The notes: a model not told the origin generated them from the letters alone. A stretch of 64,000 bases of DNA from Microglena sp. YARC (GCA_022414725.1 CM039462.1:131567268-131631267), one strand, 5' to 3'; numbered from the stretch's first letter, positions 21,371 through 33,886 are shown. Translations and numbers: made by a program.

Positions 21371-21504
21371 AAGGGCCCGAATATTGATAGTGGGTGACAG
21401 GGCCGAGTCTTGAAACTATGGGTTTCATCGTAGGGCTGATTCCGAAAACGATGGGTTTTATCACATAATTCGACATTTCGCAGCTAAAAAACCCCTGCTA
21501 TAAC

Positions 21505-21945
21505 AGAATGATCTCCTACCCCACTACTGCAACAAACCAAAATGCATGCGTGTCTCATGCTGACTTCCCATACGTACCGCGAGCATATATCAGATATCAT
21601 CTGTCTTCGTGTATATCCCCCCCCCTCCCCCCCCCACCCCCCCCCTTCCCTTCCCTCCCGACACACGCACACACACACCAACACGACCCGTACCATGATT
21701 ATCTCCCAGCCCACTACTGCAGTAAACCAAAATGCATGCGTGTCTCATGCTGACTTTCCATACGTACTGCGAACGGATATCAGATATCATATTTCTTCAT
21801 GTATATCATCCCCCCCCCCCCCCCCCCCCTCCTCCACACACACCAACAAGACCCGTCCAATGATTATCTCCCTGCCCACTACTGCAGTATACCAAAATGT
21901 ATGGGTTTCTCTTGCTGACTTTCAATACGTACCGCGAGCAGATAT
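21505..21945 (-). repeat. Triple repeat of the CHLI exon 4 donor region
   Basis: Three units of about 190 bp (near 21530-21600, 21720-21790, 21890-21950) each contain, on the - strand, GATATCTG followed by a CGCGGTACG-like exon end and donor and the start of the intron. The first two are decoys; the third adjoins the dead exon 4. Poly-C and CA runs separate the units. Confidence 0.75.
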
Positions 21946-22057
21946 CAGAGACGAGCAGCTGCAGCTCCATAGAGATTTTGACCTTCCTTAGGACATTACG
22001 GGCCTTCATAACCTTCTCCTTGAGCGCATCTTGCTCAGGCTGGGCAATCGCACAGAT
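21933..22057 (-). pseudogene. Dead CHLI exon 4 copy
   Basis: Homologous to 4594-4718 ([20 protein letters not shown] in one frame, ending LLVSDICSR). The acceptor region is altered (CCACAG became CCAAG with an indel), so the normal splice site is lost. Confidence 0.85.
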
Positions 22058-22500
22058 ACTTGGTAAATAGGTGTAGGGTTGAGAGTTCTCCTTCAGCGCA
22101 TCTTGCTCAGGCTGGGAACTCGATCGCACAGATCTGAGGTACATAGGTGTAGGATTGAGGGTTCTCCTTGAGCGCATCTTGCTCAGGCTGGGCATTCGCA
22201 CAGAACTGTGGTATATGGGTCTAGGGTTAAGGATTCTGGGTTCTCCTTGGGCGCATCTTGCTCAGGCTGGGCGCTTGCACAGAACTGTGGTACATGGGTG
22301 CAAGGTGCAGGGTTTAGGATTCAGGGTTCAGGGTTCTCCTTGAGAGCATCTTGCTCAGGCTGGGCGCTTGCACATAACTGTGGTATATGGGTGTAGGGTT
22401 TCTGGTTCTCCTTGAGCGTATCTTCCTCATGCTGGGCGCTCGCACATACCTGTAGTTGATGGGTGTAGGGTTCAGGACGGGCGCACACAGGTTGTTCCAT
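22040..22500 (-). repeat. Expanded exon 4 acceptor array in the dead CHLI copy
   Basis: Six or more units of about 75-85 bp, each with CAGCCTGAGCAAGATGCGCT on the - strand preceded by an acceptor-like CACAG and followed by CCCTAAACCCTACACC-like sequence. The live gene has four such units, so the array has expanded or contracted since the duplication. Confidence 0.85.
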
Positions 22501-23102
22501 GCGCGTGTATGGGTGTGAGGAGAACTGTTATGCTATGACTGTATTCATAGCATTGTATGCGCGAGTGCATTTGAGTGCACACGCCAGCTAACTAGCTGCC
22601 GGTATGTCCTACCCTACCGGTAGCAGACAGTATGACCTAACCTAGTTTGATGTACTAATAAGTGAGCCCCCAGGCTCCTGATGTAACTAAGTTATCTCTT
22701 GATATGAACAGGTGTTGTAGCAACAGTGGGACGAGTACTCCCTGGCATATTTGGCTGCCCCTGTGCTGCAATCCGTACTATCATTCATTGTTTAACCCTG
22801 AAGTAAGTTGCCAGGCAAGAAATGAATTGATTCCAAAATATACACACAAGAAATGAATGGAATCCATGCAGCAAAACCCTTTGCAGTTCATCAGTGACTT
22901 GCACATCCTCCCATCCCATGCATCCCTGCCTAACATGTGACTGTTATTGCACTCCAAAGTATCCCATGCCTAAGGCTGCCCCCCTTGCTACACACTTGCT
23001 CTATGAATGAATGTTACACCCTGTTCTGAGGCATTAGGTTGAGGGGGGCAGCCCGTTTTCTTGCACTGGGACCAACAACCAGTACACGCTTGCCACACTC
23101 AC

Positions 23103-23402
23103 TGCATCAGGGTCCTTGTCGTAGGCAAGGCGGTCAAGGACCATTTGGATGTGAGGCTCCTTGTCAACCATGGTGCCAAGATTGACCGACATTCCAAAGC
23201 GATCCAGCAGCTGCGGGCGGAGCTCACCCTCGGAAGGGTTTCCAGAGCCAATCATGATGAACTTGGCAGGGTGGACGATGAGCACACCCTCACGCTCAAC
23301 AGTGTTCAGACCAGAGGCAGCTTAGTCCAGCACAGTATCAACCAAGCCTTCGTCCAGCAGGTTTACCTCATCAACGTCCAGGATCCCACAGTTGGCTTTG
23401 GC
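23103..23402 (-). pseudogene. Dead CHLI exon 3 copy
   Basis: A 300-bp match to 3508-3807 on the opposite strand with both splice sites kept (GCACAG, GTGAGT). A TCA-to-TAA change after the VDTVLD stretch stops the frame. The segment after it still reads [20 protein letters not shown] and on to KDPDA. Few changes, so the duplication is fairly recent. Confidence 0.92.
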
Positions 23403-23749
23403 CTGTGCAAATAAGTGGGGAAATAAATAAATAAGCGCTCAGAACATGATAGAGGGATCAGAGCATGACGAACACCAGGTTGCCTGTCTTTCCTCCCTAT
23501 TCTGCCTGATTATAAAGTCTTGGAAGTTGAATCCGATTTGAACTGACTTCATTGCTTGCACCTAACCCACGGTCCCAAGCAGACCCCTCCAGGTAGACTG
23601 GAGCATGAAGTCATAGGTTCAGGTTGCGATCTACATGTATTTGATTCTCTTTACATCCGCCTTACATAAGCGGGATCAGATTCGTTCCATAGCACAGTTT
23701 AGAATGGGCTCCCATTGGCTGAACACAGAAAAACTGAGGGTGGTGGATA

Positions 23750-23995
23750 TTTACAGATGAACCTCGCGGGCTGTAAACGGTCTGTAAATGCTTACAGACT
23801 TTGTTACAGACTCTGGTTTACAGACCACTGTAAACCCTCTGTAAATATGGCTGTAAACCCTCTGTAAGTATGGCTATAAACCCTCTGTAACGGGCTCGGT
23901 AAACCCTCTGTAACTAGGTGTGTAAACCCCCTGTAACTGGGTGTGTAAACCATGTGTAACCAGGCCCGAAATCCGTCTGTAACCAGGTCTTTGGA
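23750..23995. repeat. CTGTAAACCCTCTGTAA minisatellite
   Basis: About ten degenerate 17-25-bp units built on CTGTAAACC and CTCTGTAA. Confidence 0.8.
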
Positions 23996-23999
23996 ATGG

Positions 24000-26340
24000 G
24001 GGGAAATGGGGCGCAGCTGCTTAAATTGTTACACTGCCCTGGAAGGGACGTTTACATACATATACATATAGGTATCATTACAAGTAGTGCTCGGTACGAC
24101 GAGTCAATTGATAGAAGCTTGCAAGCTGCAGTCAACAAAAATAAGCTATTATAACTTAATTAGAAGGTCCATTCATAGACATACCCCCCCCCCCCCCCCC
24201 CTAAATCCCCTCCCCCTTAAGCACAACATGGCTTCGTTTGCTGCTCCTCGTTGTAGTGCTCTGTTGTTTCCACCTGCGCAACACAAGCACACCTACCATA
24301 CACGAACACAAAATGTGAATACGTAGAGTAAATCCCGCTGCTGCTGCTCTCCGCTTGACATGCCTTGTAGTCCTGCTTCCACCTGTGCAACAGAAACCCA
24401 CATCCATGTGCCCCAATCCATGAAAGCAGATGGGGGGCAACACATGTTTCCAAGAACATACAACACAAACACAGGCTGGTACATGACAGGAGTACCCCAG
24501 CCCGCTCATATGAATGCATCTTAACCCCCCCTGCCCTTTCAGCAGAACATGCTGAGCAGGGAGCAGCATAGGGCTAAGGCTGCGCCTTCTCCTCCTGCTC
24601 CCCTCTCAGCATGTTGTGTTCTTTCGTTTCCACCTGCAACACGGACACACATACCATACATGCAAAAAAAGGCATCACATGTGAGTACGTAGAGTGGCTC
24701 CTCCAGTCCTCCCTCTGCTGCTCTCTGCCTGGCATGCTGTGTTGTCCAGCTTCCACCAGTGCAGTAGGAGCCCACATCCATGCGCTGGTATCCATGACAG
24801 TAGATGCGAGGCAATTTGATGGCTCCATAAGCATAGAAGCAAACCATGAAAGCAACCAACACAGGTTTAAACAGGATAGCACATGAAGCCAATAATGTCA
24901 CAATCAAGGCATGTTTTGTTTAGCTCATACAACGCACCAATCGAGGTCAAGACATGATCGCATCTGCGTCTGCAAGACAGATGCCCCGCGGTTGAGGAAC
25001 ATATGCCCGGGATCGGAGGCATGAACCATAACTAGCGGCTGTCAGAAAGCCGTCAGATATGCGAATGCAGGGTCCGTTGCGTCGCAAGAAGCAGGCTCTG
25101 GAATTGGTTGCGTCTCAGGTAGAAGAGCTGGGAGTCCTCCTGAAGTAACCTGCTAGGGAGCAGCGCGAGGGGCGGCAGGGCGGTGAATAGAGCAGGGTAG
25201 GGCATGCGTAAGAGAGAAATAAAAGGTGGGGAGCAGCAGCAGTTTGGGGGCAATCGCATGGCTCCATGAGCATGGAGCAATACAAGCATCCGTCAAACCT
25301 ATATCCGCAGCGAGGCTCGCTCTGCGCGTTGTTCATACGTTGGCTTTGATCTCGGACTCCTGCTCCTGATAACGCCGAAATCATCGCAACTCTCAATTTG
25401 TTCGGCTGGATGCACAACATTACCTGGTCGCCCGTCAAGGTGTCAACTGATCGAAGCAATGAGCAGGGTAAATAAGGTACCATGGTTCCAATGCAACGAT
25501 TGTGGCTGGAAATAGAGCAGTTGTTATATCGCCAAGGCAGGCGAACGATGAAAAGGCTTTGACCCATCCAGGAGGTTGAATGTTACAGCCAGCGCTACCA
25601 CCGCGGTAACCACCGCAACCGACATCAGCACTGGCTTGCGGTTACAGCCCCGTGTGCCAGCTCAGCGGCGTTATACTTGCGCACATGAATGCACTTCGCC
25701 ACAGATATAGCTCGTTTTTAACCCTGCTTCTCCGCATCTTCGAACAGAAGGAGGCCGCATTCCTTGCCCGTGCTATAATTAGGCGAGGCAGCGATCCCGG
25801 GAGCCCGCAGCTACGACCAGCAGCTTCTAGCTAGCTCCCCTGACTGGCCTTTGAGCCAAAGCTAATGCGACCTAGTGCACGTTGAAGTTGACAGAGCTGC
25901 TGGATTTGGGGGGGTAACTCAGTTGCCTGGATCAAGGACTACAATATACATAGACGATTTTGCTTTCACTGCTGATGAGGGCAAGTAGCCAAAGAGATTG
26001 GATATATTTTGATGACAAATTGACAATGCTTTGGTTATGTAAGTGTCGGAAATGGCAATCAGCCTTAAATGCTAGAACCAATCTGCATCACCTGGTAAGT
26101 ATGATACTTCTGGTACTTTTTATTCCTTTGTAAGGGAATACATGCTCCTGTTAATATTGGTAATGCCGGAGATGACAGGAACCCTAATTCATTGGTGTAA
26201 CCAAGGTCTGGTTACCAAGCAGCATGTAACACTAGAGCATGTATGACAACGACAAATTGATCCCTAGTAATGTAAGGTACCTAGATTTGCCCTAAAGATG
26301 ACCTGGCCTGGCTGACCTGGCTTTTTTGGACTTGAATTCC
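24000..26340. other. No gene recognised
   Basis: Contains a poly-C tract (24185-24201) and a roughly two-fold degenerate repeat (24.24-24.50 and 24.60-24.80: GTTGTGTTCTTTCGTTTCCA-like with CTGCTGCTCT and CATGCTGTGTTGTCC). Frames of 100-150 codons on the - strand (e.g. 25115-25567) have no recognisable domain and no conserved copy. Confidence 0.45.
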
Positions 26341-26349
26341 AAGGGATTT

Positions 26350-26611
26350 TTTTAGCTTTCCGGAGCGATATGTCGTAAGCACTCTCACAGGGAAGGGACT
26401 AGGGCGTGTGCTTTACAATCGTGATGGCATGTCAGGCGACATGCTAGGTATAAGAAGGGAAAGGCAACAGTACGTCAGGGTACTGCCGCCGCTAGGTGCG
26501 GGCCCTATCGGGCAGAGGCACTACAATGGAAGCTTCGAGGCAGGACGCCTGGAGCACTAAGGCACTCTAGCTGGACCGGGAGAACCGGTCTATAACATCC
26601 CCCCCAATTCC
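26350..26611 (-). mobile_element. 3' LTR of the outer Copia element (right edge certain, left edge approximate)
   Basis: On the - strand a polypurine stretch (26598-26611) is followed by TGTTATAGACCGGTTCTCCC, a typical TG start (base 26597). The far end is not fixed, because no second LTR copy was found on the 5' side near 37.1-37.4 kb. Contains a GCATGTC..GACATGC hairpin. Confidence 0.6.
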
Positions 26612-27201
26612 TGGTATTCTTCATTCAGAAGAATTACTGGAATTAGGAGGTTCAAAAGGAAGGGGAAGCTAGAGTGAAAATAAATAGCTGGTACATAAGA
26701 GAGCACAAGGGCATAGGCCTCTGGCTTGGCCAGTGTTCATCAAAGAATGATACTTGTCTGTGGGGCATATGCAAGTACATTTAGGAGAGAACAAGGGGCA
26801 AGGGCAGTAAAGTATAACTATTATCTATTATCTAGATAGGACTGGATTCCAGCTGTGAAGCTGCCATGAAGGTGAAGCCATAGGCCTTGTTCAGCTAAGA
26901 GGACTGGATAGCAATCTGTTTGATTTCCATTATGGTAAACAACTTTAAAGTAGACGTCCCCCGCTAGCTCATGACTATCAATCCAGATGGAAGGACATGG
27001 TGAGGTACTTCCAGTATCATCTATAAAGTATCATAAGTCAGGGTCTCAAGATTGATGCAAGGGGGAACTATGGGGCCACAGTGATGAATCAGGAATGGAC
27101 TGTATAGGAGCTGCAGGAAGCTGCAGGAGGAAAACTTTGAAGGCAAGTAGCTCCCCATGATCAAGAATCAGATCAGAGGTTCTTGGTCAGAGCTTCTAGA
27201 G

Positions 27202-27692
27202 TTATTCCATTTTTAGCTTGCCAATGCAGTCAATCTTCTCTCTGAAGTCACAGAACTTGGCCCTGGGCAGAGCTTTGGTGAGCATGTCAGACATGTTGGC
27301 AGCAGTTGGGATCCAGTTCAGTTTGATGTCTTCTTTCTTGGACTGCTCCTTGAGGAAGTAGAACCTGGTCTCCATGCATCTGCACCTGGGAATCCTTTCT
27401 GACCTGCCAAATTCTCAAATTCATTTAAAGTGACGTCTCTGGCGTCAAAATTTTTGTGTGAGGAGTCTACTACTCTGTAGGCTTTCCTTGAATCTGAGTA
27501 TCCAATGAGTCTGGTAATTTTGGCTGATGGTGAGAACTTGAAAGATCTTGACTTAGGTGGGACATGAACATATGCTGTGCATCCAATGGTTCTGAGGTGA
27601 TCAATCTTAGGCTTGGTTCCATGGAACATTTCATAGGGTGTCTTGTTAGATTCAGAGGTAGGGGATATCAGCATGTATAGCGGTGCTCTCAC
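27202..27692 (-). pseudogene. Outer Copia pol: integrase C-part fused to RNase H end (RT deleted)
   Basis: From 27664 down, the frame reads SESNKTPYEMFHGTKPKI.. to ARDVTLNEFENL, the C-terminal part of a Copia integrase. Near 27385 it joins directly to the end of an RNase H domain (RCMETRFYFLKEQSKKED.. to KLKME and stop at 27202). The whole reverse transcriptase is missing. The 5' continuation of this frame lies at 34606, beyond the inserted + strand element. Confidence 0.85.
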
Positions 27693-27989
27693 GCGTTTTA
27701 TGACTTGGTGACTACTTATGTACTCCCTTAGAACTATCGGCTCTCCTGAGCCAGCTTCCCGTGGGACTGAGTCATCTTGAGATGACTCAGTGGCAGCTTC
27801 CTGTCACCTACGTCTCCGGTCTGATCTGTACCCTGTTAGGTTCCTGTCTACCGCCTCCTTTCACCACAGGTGCCCCTTTATGGGTCTCCTGTGTCTGTAA
27901 CGTTATCCTTGTCTCCGTGTATAGATTGGTGCGTCTGTTCCGCTGCTTTAATCTACTGTCCACTCTACCGGAGTGATTTCAAGCTGATA
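27666..27989 (+). repeat. 5' LTR of the young Copia
   Basis: 324 bp, short inverted ends TATCAGC/GCTGATA, followed directly by the presumed primer site. Confidence 0.95.
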
Positions 27990-28026
27990 GGTTACTGGGC
28001 TCCTCATCACTACCACTGCTTTGATA

Positions 28027-30177
28027 ATGCAACTTCCGCGAGGGCCTCCTGCCGGCTTTGTGAAACTTACCAAACTTAATGGTGTTTCATGGGCTCGTGG
28101 GATCCGCAGTGTCATTGTGAGCAATGGATGCGACCGAATCCTCCCAACGGGGGTGAAGGTTCCTCTAGATTGGCTAGACGACTGCGCGCCAGCGGCCTCT
28201 GCTGCCGGAGAGGAGGGTCCTTCCGCCATCAAGGAAGTAACCCCCCCCGATCAATCCTCCAACTTTACGGTTCCTTCTCTCAATGTTCGACGCCTGTCCT
28301 CTGATGTTGAGGATGTCCTGATGAAGCTGTGTTGTGTACAGACACAGATCATCCGTTGTGCATCAGACCCGCAGCCTCATTGCGTCCCCTTCAATTATGA
28401 TGAAGACTACTCTACTACTACTGATGATGAGGAGGACTTGAAGAGTGCTACGAGTGCTGACTTCGGTGGCGTGACCCCATCTGCTGCTGCCACTCGTGTC
28501 TTTGAGACTTCCGCTGTTTCGCCGGTGTATGAGCCTGCTGATCAGCAGATGCCTAATCGAGAGCTTTCGCCTGTGTATCAGCCTCAGCCTTCGTCGGCGC
28601 CTCCCTTTGAGCCTGTTCCCCCGGCTTACCCGGAGGTGGCTAAGCCCACTTTCTTGAAGGGCTTTGCTTCTTTTTCCTCTGCATCTGCCCCCATGGAGCG
28701 TGGCCTCCCTGGCTACCACACTCGCTCTCGCGAGGCTGCTGTTTCCTCTGCACGCACCTCTGCTGCTGGTGCCTCCCTGGAACCCCTCCGCCTCCGCCGG
28801 TGGAGCTGCCTCCTGCCCCTGGCCCTCCTCCTATGCTATATATACGCGGTCATGCGAATCTTGGGAGCATCTGCTCACTGGTGGATCTCCTCCGACTTTG
28901 AACTTGCGGGACTACCGCCTGATCAACCAGGATCGACGGGATGGTGAGTCCTTGAACCGCTCTTTGTACGGTCGGATGGATATGCAGGCTACAATGGCAA
29001 ATGTTAGTGTGAAGCTGAGGCATCGCCGAGTGATGGCTTTCTCTGAGCTTGGTACCAGGTGTCGTTCTTTTCTTGGTCCAGTCACTTCTGGGATTCTGTA
29101 TCCCCCAGATCATGGTGTTTCCTTTGGTGGTACGAGGCGTAGTGATCACGAGAAGCTTGGTTATCAGTTTGTGCGAGTGCCTGTCCCTCTGTGTCCTGTT
29201 AGCCCAGATTTCGAGCTGCTTATGAGTGTTGCGAGGTCCATTCCTGTGATTAGGAACATAGACGACCAGCGCGCTCTTGACGCTGGTCTTGCTGCGGAGT
29301 ATTTCATGGACATTCGTAGGTCCTTGGCTCAGTCCCTTCTGCGAATGGAGCTGGGTCTAATACCCTCATTCATGGTGAGTCTCGGTTTGATCCTGCACTG
29401 TTGGGGTTCAGTGCACTGCCTCTCGAACGTCAGGAGTTCATGTGTTTAACTATGATGCTCGCGAACATGGAGGACGATATGGTCAAGGTATACCAGGACT
29501 TTGCCACCCCTCGGGATATCCTTTTGGATATCCGGAAGACGCAGTCTGATGCCCTTGCCTCTAGAGTCCCTCTCATGCGTATCGAACTTCATAATGCGCA
29601 CATGGGCCCTTCTGACCGTGTCGATGATTTCTTTCGCATAGTTCGCAGTCTGTGCACTGACCTCCGCAGTGCTGGACATCCTGTCACTCAGCGCCACGCC
29701 ATGGAAACCATTGTGAATGGGATCCGTTTGATCCGATTTGAATCGCTGCGGATCCAGTACGGTATGATGTTGGCTAACAGACAGACTGTAGATTACTGGT
29801 CTTGTCTGGAGGCATATCGGTCTCTCGACATTTTGAACATTGCTCTCCCCAGGTCCGACTCCAGGCATCCTGGTTGGTCCCGGGACGCTCCCCAGTTTCC
29901 TGCCAATGCTGCGTTTCAGCGTGGGCAGGGATCTGGTTCTCAGGGTTCTGGTTCCAACAAGCGACGTCTGGATTGCACTTGGGGCCCATGCCTCAGCAAG
30001 ACGACCCACTCGGAGGATCGCTGTTTCACGAAGCATCCGCACCTGCGTAAGACCAAGCCTGGTGCACCGGTTACCAATCCGGTGCCCATGGCCTTGGCCC
30101 TTCCAGGTGTGCTTACTCCGCGGCAGCTGGCCTCCTTGCAGGCTCAGATTGATGGGTATGCTTTGGACAAGAAATAG
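28027..30177 (+). CDS. gag: Copia gag, with frame changes, ending in UAG
   Basis: The frame from ATG 28027 (MQLPRGPPAGFVKLTKLNGV) is acidic and proline-rich. Around 28.77-28.90 kb the plausible frame changes (frame 1 to frame 2, perhaps via frame 3). Around 29.345-29.375 kb it returns to frame 1. The last part holds the conserved gag fold (ERQEFMCLTMMLANMEDDMV..) and a zinc-knuckle-like C-x4-C-x5-H-x4-C in the segment CTWGPCLSKTTHSEDRC. It ends DKK-TAG at 30175-30177; the pol frame continues without a shift. The frame changes may be base errors, small introns (a GTGAGT follows TTCATG at 29374) or real mutations. Confidence 0.7.
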
Positions 30178-33100
30178 GAGGTACGCTCTGTCCTTTTCTC
30201 TTGCACTGCGAAATTTTCAAATGTCTGCAGCCCGAGCCTGTCTGAGGGTGTCTGGCATGTTGATTCTGGAGCTGGGATGTCAATCACAGGTGATATGTCT
30301 TTGTTCACTGTGTTTCATGCTTCTGAGACTGGGCCAGCAGTTAAATTTGGTGATGGTGTGGTTCAACGGTCTGTGGGTCAGGGTTCTATTGTGTTATGTA
30401 GTGATTGGTTACCAACACCAATCACTTTAACCAATGTTCTCTACATCCCACACTGTCCGGTGAACCTCATGTCAGTAAATGCTGTTGCCCATGCTCACAA
30501 CTGCAAGATTTCTTTTGATAGTCTTAGTTGTACTGCCACACAGGGCTCTTCTGTTCTGTGGTCTTTCCCTGCCTCCAGTGATGGTGTGTACAAGTTTGCA
30601 TGTAGGCCTTGTCACACCCCTCGTGGCCGTTTGTATGGTGCTGAAGATTATCCAGCTTTTGCTCTTGATGTTGATGAGGATGGTGGAGTTGTGATCCCTA
30701 CCACTCCTGAATGGTTGTGGCATAGGCGGCTGGGTCACCCTGGCTATGATGCCATGCACAACCTTGTAAGGAAGGGTTTGGTTTCAGAACTTACCCCTCA
30801 CTCTCCAACAGGTGCAAAGACTGTCTAAGATCCCATGTGATGCTTGTCAGAAGGCAAAGGGAAAACGTATCCCTTTTCCTAAAGAAAGCAAAACTAGGAT
30901 CCGTGCCCCATTACAACGCCTTCACTTGGACATCATGGGGCCATTTAATATTAGGGGCTTGCGTGGGGAGTTTTATGTTCTGTGTCTCACTGACCAATAC
31001 TCTGGCTATGCTGAGGTCTTGTGCTTGAGAACCAGGGATGAAGCTCCCTTAGCAGTTCAAACTACCATCCTCAGATGGATGACTCAGCTGCATGGATTTG
31101 TTTTCAAGTGTCTTAGGTCTGACAGGGCTAAGGAATTTATAGTGAAGTGGTTCGAGGATTGGTTAGAATCGGTTGGTGCTGTGCATGAATTGTCCATGGC
31201 TTACACTGCTCAGCAGAATGCGACTGTGGAACGGTACAATGGGGTCCTTCAGAACGTAGCTAGGAGCATTCACTTGGAGTCTAAGCTCACTAAGTCCTTC
31301 TGGCCCTATGCCTTCCTCGCCGCGTGTTACCTACGCAACCGGCTGCCTAATCAGGGTGACAAGACTCCTTATGAGTTGTTCTTTGGGGTTCTACCTGATG
31401 TATCGTTATTGCGCGTGTTCGGGTGCCCATGCTATGTTACCTTAGTGAATGGAAAGAAGCGCAATAAGCTTGACGAAAGGGCGTTATCTGGTAGACTGGT
31501 TGGGTATTCTCTGGTGAGTAAGGGTTATTTTGTTTGGGTTCCGAAGTTGCGCCAGGTGGTAGAGAGTCGTGATGTGCTCTTCTATGAACAGTTTAGCTAT
31601 AACTGTATCCCTGGGCTTTTTCCCTATGATGGATCTCAGTATTTTTCTCGCACCCCTGCCGCTATCATCGGTAAAGGGCTTGATACTACTGACAATGTCC
31701 TGGGCCCTTTACCAACCCCGATTGTTGACCGCTTTACTGGTCATGGGATGACGATGCGTCCCAGGCCAGGTAATGATGGTGCTGTATCGCGTGCGGCGGC
31801 ATTGGGCCAGGGGGAGTCTGATGTTCCTTCAAGCTCTAATTTATTCGAATCTCAGGGGGTCGCCGGGCCTTCCTCTGCGCCACGTTTCGTCGGTGAAGTC
31901 GTAGGATTAGGACAGCCTCGGGTCATAGTGGAACCTAGTACAGGTCCACTGCCACTAGTCGCCACCCCCCGTCCACCTATTCGGATAGCTCGCGGGAGTT
32001 GTTGATCACTTCACCCCTGCTATACCTGGTGGTTTATACCGGACCAGGCATTGCGACGATGTGGCCGTCACAGATGATGTGAGTGATGACCTCGAACACT
32101 GGTCCGGGTCAGATACTGCGTATGGCTGGGGTGTTCCAGTGTACCCAGGCTTCGACGATTTAGAGGCAAAGGAGGCCGGCCTTGTTCAACCACGCATGAG
32201 TGCTGCGCTGGGGGCTTTATTACCGGTTACTGCTGATACTGCTGATATCCCCGCTGCCCATGTACAAGTACACTGCTTGTACGTGGGGGCTTTTATTTCT
32301 ACCTCTACTGAACTCTCTTATAAAGCTGCAATGTTACCTACCAACCCAGACAGAGATCTCTGGCTGCAGGCTATGAAGGATGAGATGGCCTCCCTCCATG
32401 CTCATGGCACTTGGGTCCTCACTCCACAGCCTCCTAGGCAGAGGATTCTATCTGGCAGATGGTTATTTGTCAAGAAACATGGGGCTGATGGTTCTTTACG
32501 TTTTAAAGCTCGTTTTGTAGTTCGTGGTTTTCTGCAACGTCCTGGGCTGGACTACCATGATGTATATGCCCCCGTCTCCTCTAAAGCAGGTCTTCGTGTG
32601 CTCCTTGCTGCCATCACTCATAGAAAAATGTTTGTGAGGCAGCTGGACATCAAGACTGCATTCTTGAATGCCAAGCTGGAACCTGGTCTGGACCTGTTCT
32701 GCTACCAGCCTGAGGGCTTTCATGAACTTGGTCCTGACAATGTTCCCCTTGTGTGCAAGCCAATTAAATCTCTTTATGGTTTGAAGCAGGCACCCAGGGC
32801 TTGGAGCAAAGATGTAAAGCAGGTTTTGGTTGCCCACGGTTTTACCATGTGCAAAGCTGAACCTGCTCTGTATTTCAGGAGGGATTCTACTGGTGGGTGG
32901 AGCTATGTCCTGACCTATGTGGATGACTTTATCTGTGCTTTTAGTGAGCTGCATAGGTATGCCTTGCTGATCAAGGCTATGGAAGCAGCTGGGTGGGAAG
33001 TCAAGGAAATGGGTGTACCTGTCCAGTTCCTTTCATTGGACATGACTTGTACACTTGATTCTGACGGCAGGTGTGTTAAGATCGACCTCTCCCAGCACTC

Positions 33101-33886
33101 CTACATTGTTGAGCTGGTGGAGCAGTTTGGTCTCACTGCTGCTACCAAGCCCAAGTTTTCAGTTCCCATGTCCAAGTGCACTGTCACTGATCCTCCTGGA
33201 GAACCTCTGGCCTCTAATAGCCAGTACCTCTCTCTTGTGGGGGCTTTGCTGTACCTGGCTACCTGCACAAGGCCTGATATTTCTTTTGCTGTTAGCTACC
33301 TGTCCAGGTTTTCTGCTCAACCCACTGCCCCCTGTGGGCTGCAGCCAAGCGCTTGCTTTTGTATTTGAGAGAACATTCCCATCTAGGCCTCACTTACACT
33401 CACAGCCCTGGTTTCTCTTTTACTGTCTTTAGTGACTCATCCTTTGCTGATGATGGGTCTGACAGGAGATCTCAGACTGGCTATGCTGTGCTTGCTGGAG
33501 GCTGCCTTGTGAATTGGATGAGCAAAAGGCAACCCACTGTTGCTGTTAGCTCCAGTGAGGCTGAGTATCAGGCCCTGTCTCAGACTGCCAGGGAGGTGCA
33601 ATGGTTGAAAAAGTTGAGAATTGATCTAGGGCTGCCTTGTGACCTGGTCACCATTCAGGGTGACAACTTGGGGTCCTTGAGCTGGGCCAATGACTGTCAG
33701 CTGCTCCCTCGCAACAAGCACATTGATGTCATCCATCACTATATCCAGGAGCTGGTGGAGGATGGCCAGGTGGATGTTGCCTATGTTAACACTAAGGACA
33801 ACTGTGCTGACCCCTTCACCAAGCCCCTTGATCCTATGGTGTTCTGGCGTTTCATTCGCATGTTTGGAATGACTGCTTCTCCTTAA
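30178..33886 (+). CDS. pol: Copia pol: protease, integrase, RT, RNase H (with frameshifts)
   Basis: Frame 1 to 30828 reads protease (WHVDSGAGMSITGD at about 30253, catalytic DSG) and the GAG-pre-integrase HRRLGHPGYDAMH. Frame 2 to 32005 reads integrase (CDACQKAKGK; catalytic Asp in HLDIMGPF, Asp in LRSDRAKEF, Glu in NATVERYNG). Frame 3 to 33368 reads reverse transcriptase (KARFVVRGFLQRPGLDY; LDIKTAFLNAKL; YVDDFICA). Frame 2 to the TAA at 33886 reads RNase H (SDSSFADDG.., SSSEAEYQAL, KHIDVIHHYIQE). The shifts fall near 30.80, 31.99 and 33.33 kb, the last at a CCCCC run. The product order and catalytic residues are complete, so the element may be active if the shifts are sequence errors. Confidence 0.88.

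Noticed and set aside
25115..25567. 150-codon - strand frame
   Set aside because: No domain, splice-site or copy support; composition not clearly coding.
29374..29411. A 38-bp intron in Copia gag (GTGAGT..TTCAG)
   Set aside because: Too short for a normal intron, and the frame across it (HGESRFDPALLGF) also looks coding; a frameshift is simpler.
32496..32954. 152-codon - strand frame inside the young Copia
   Set aside because: Antisense shadow of the reverse transcriptase.
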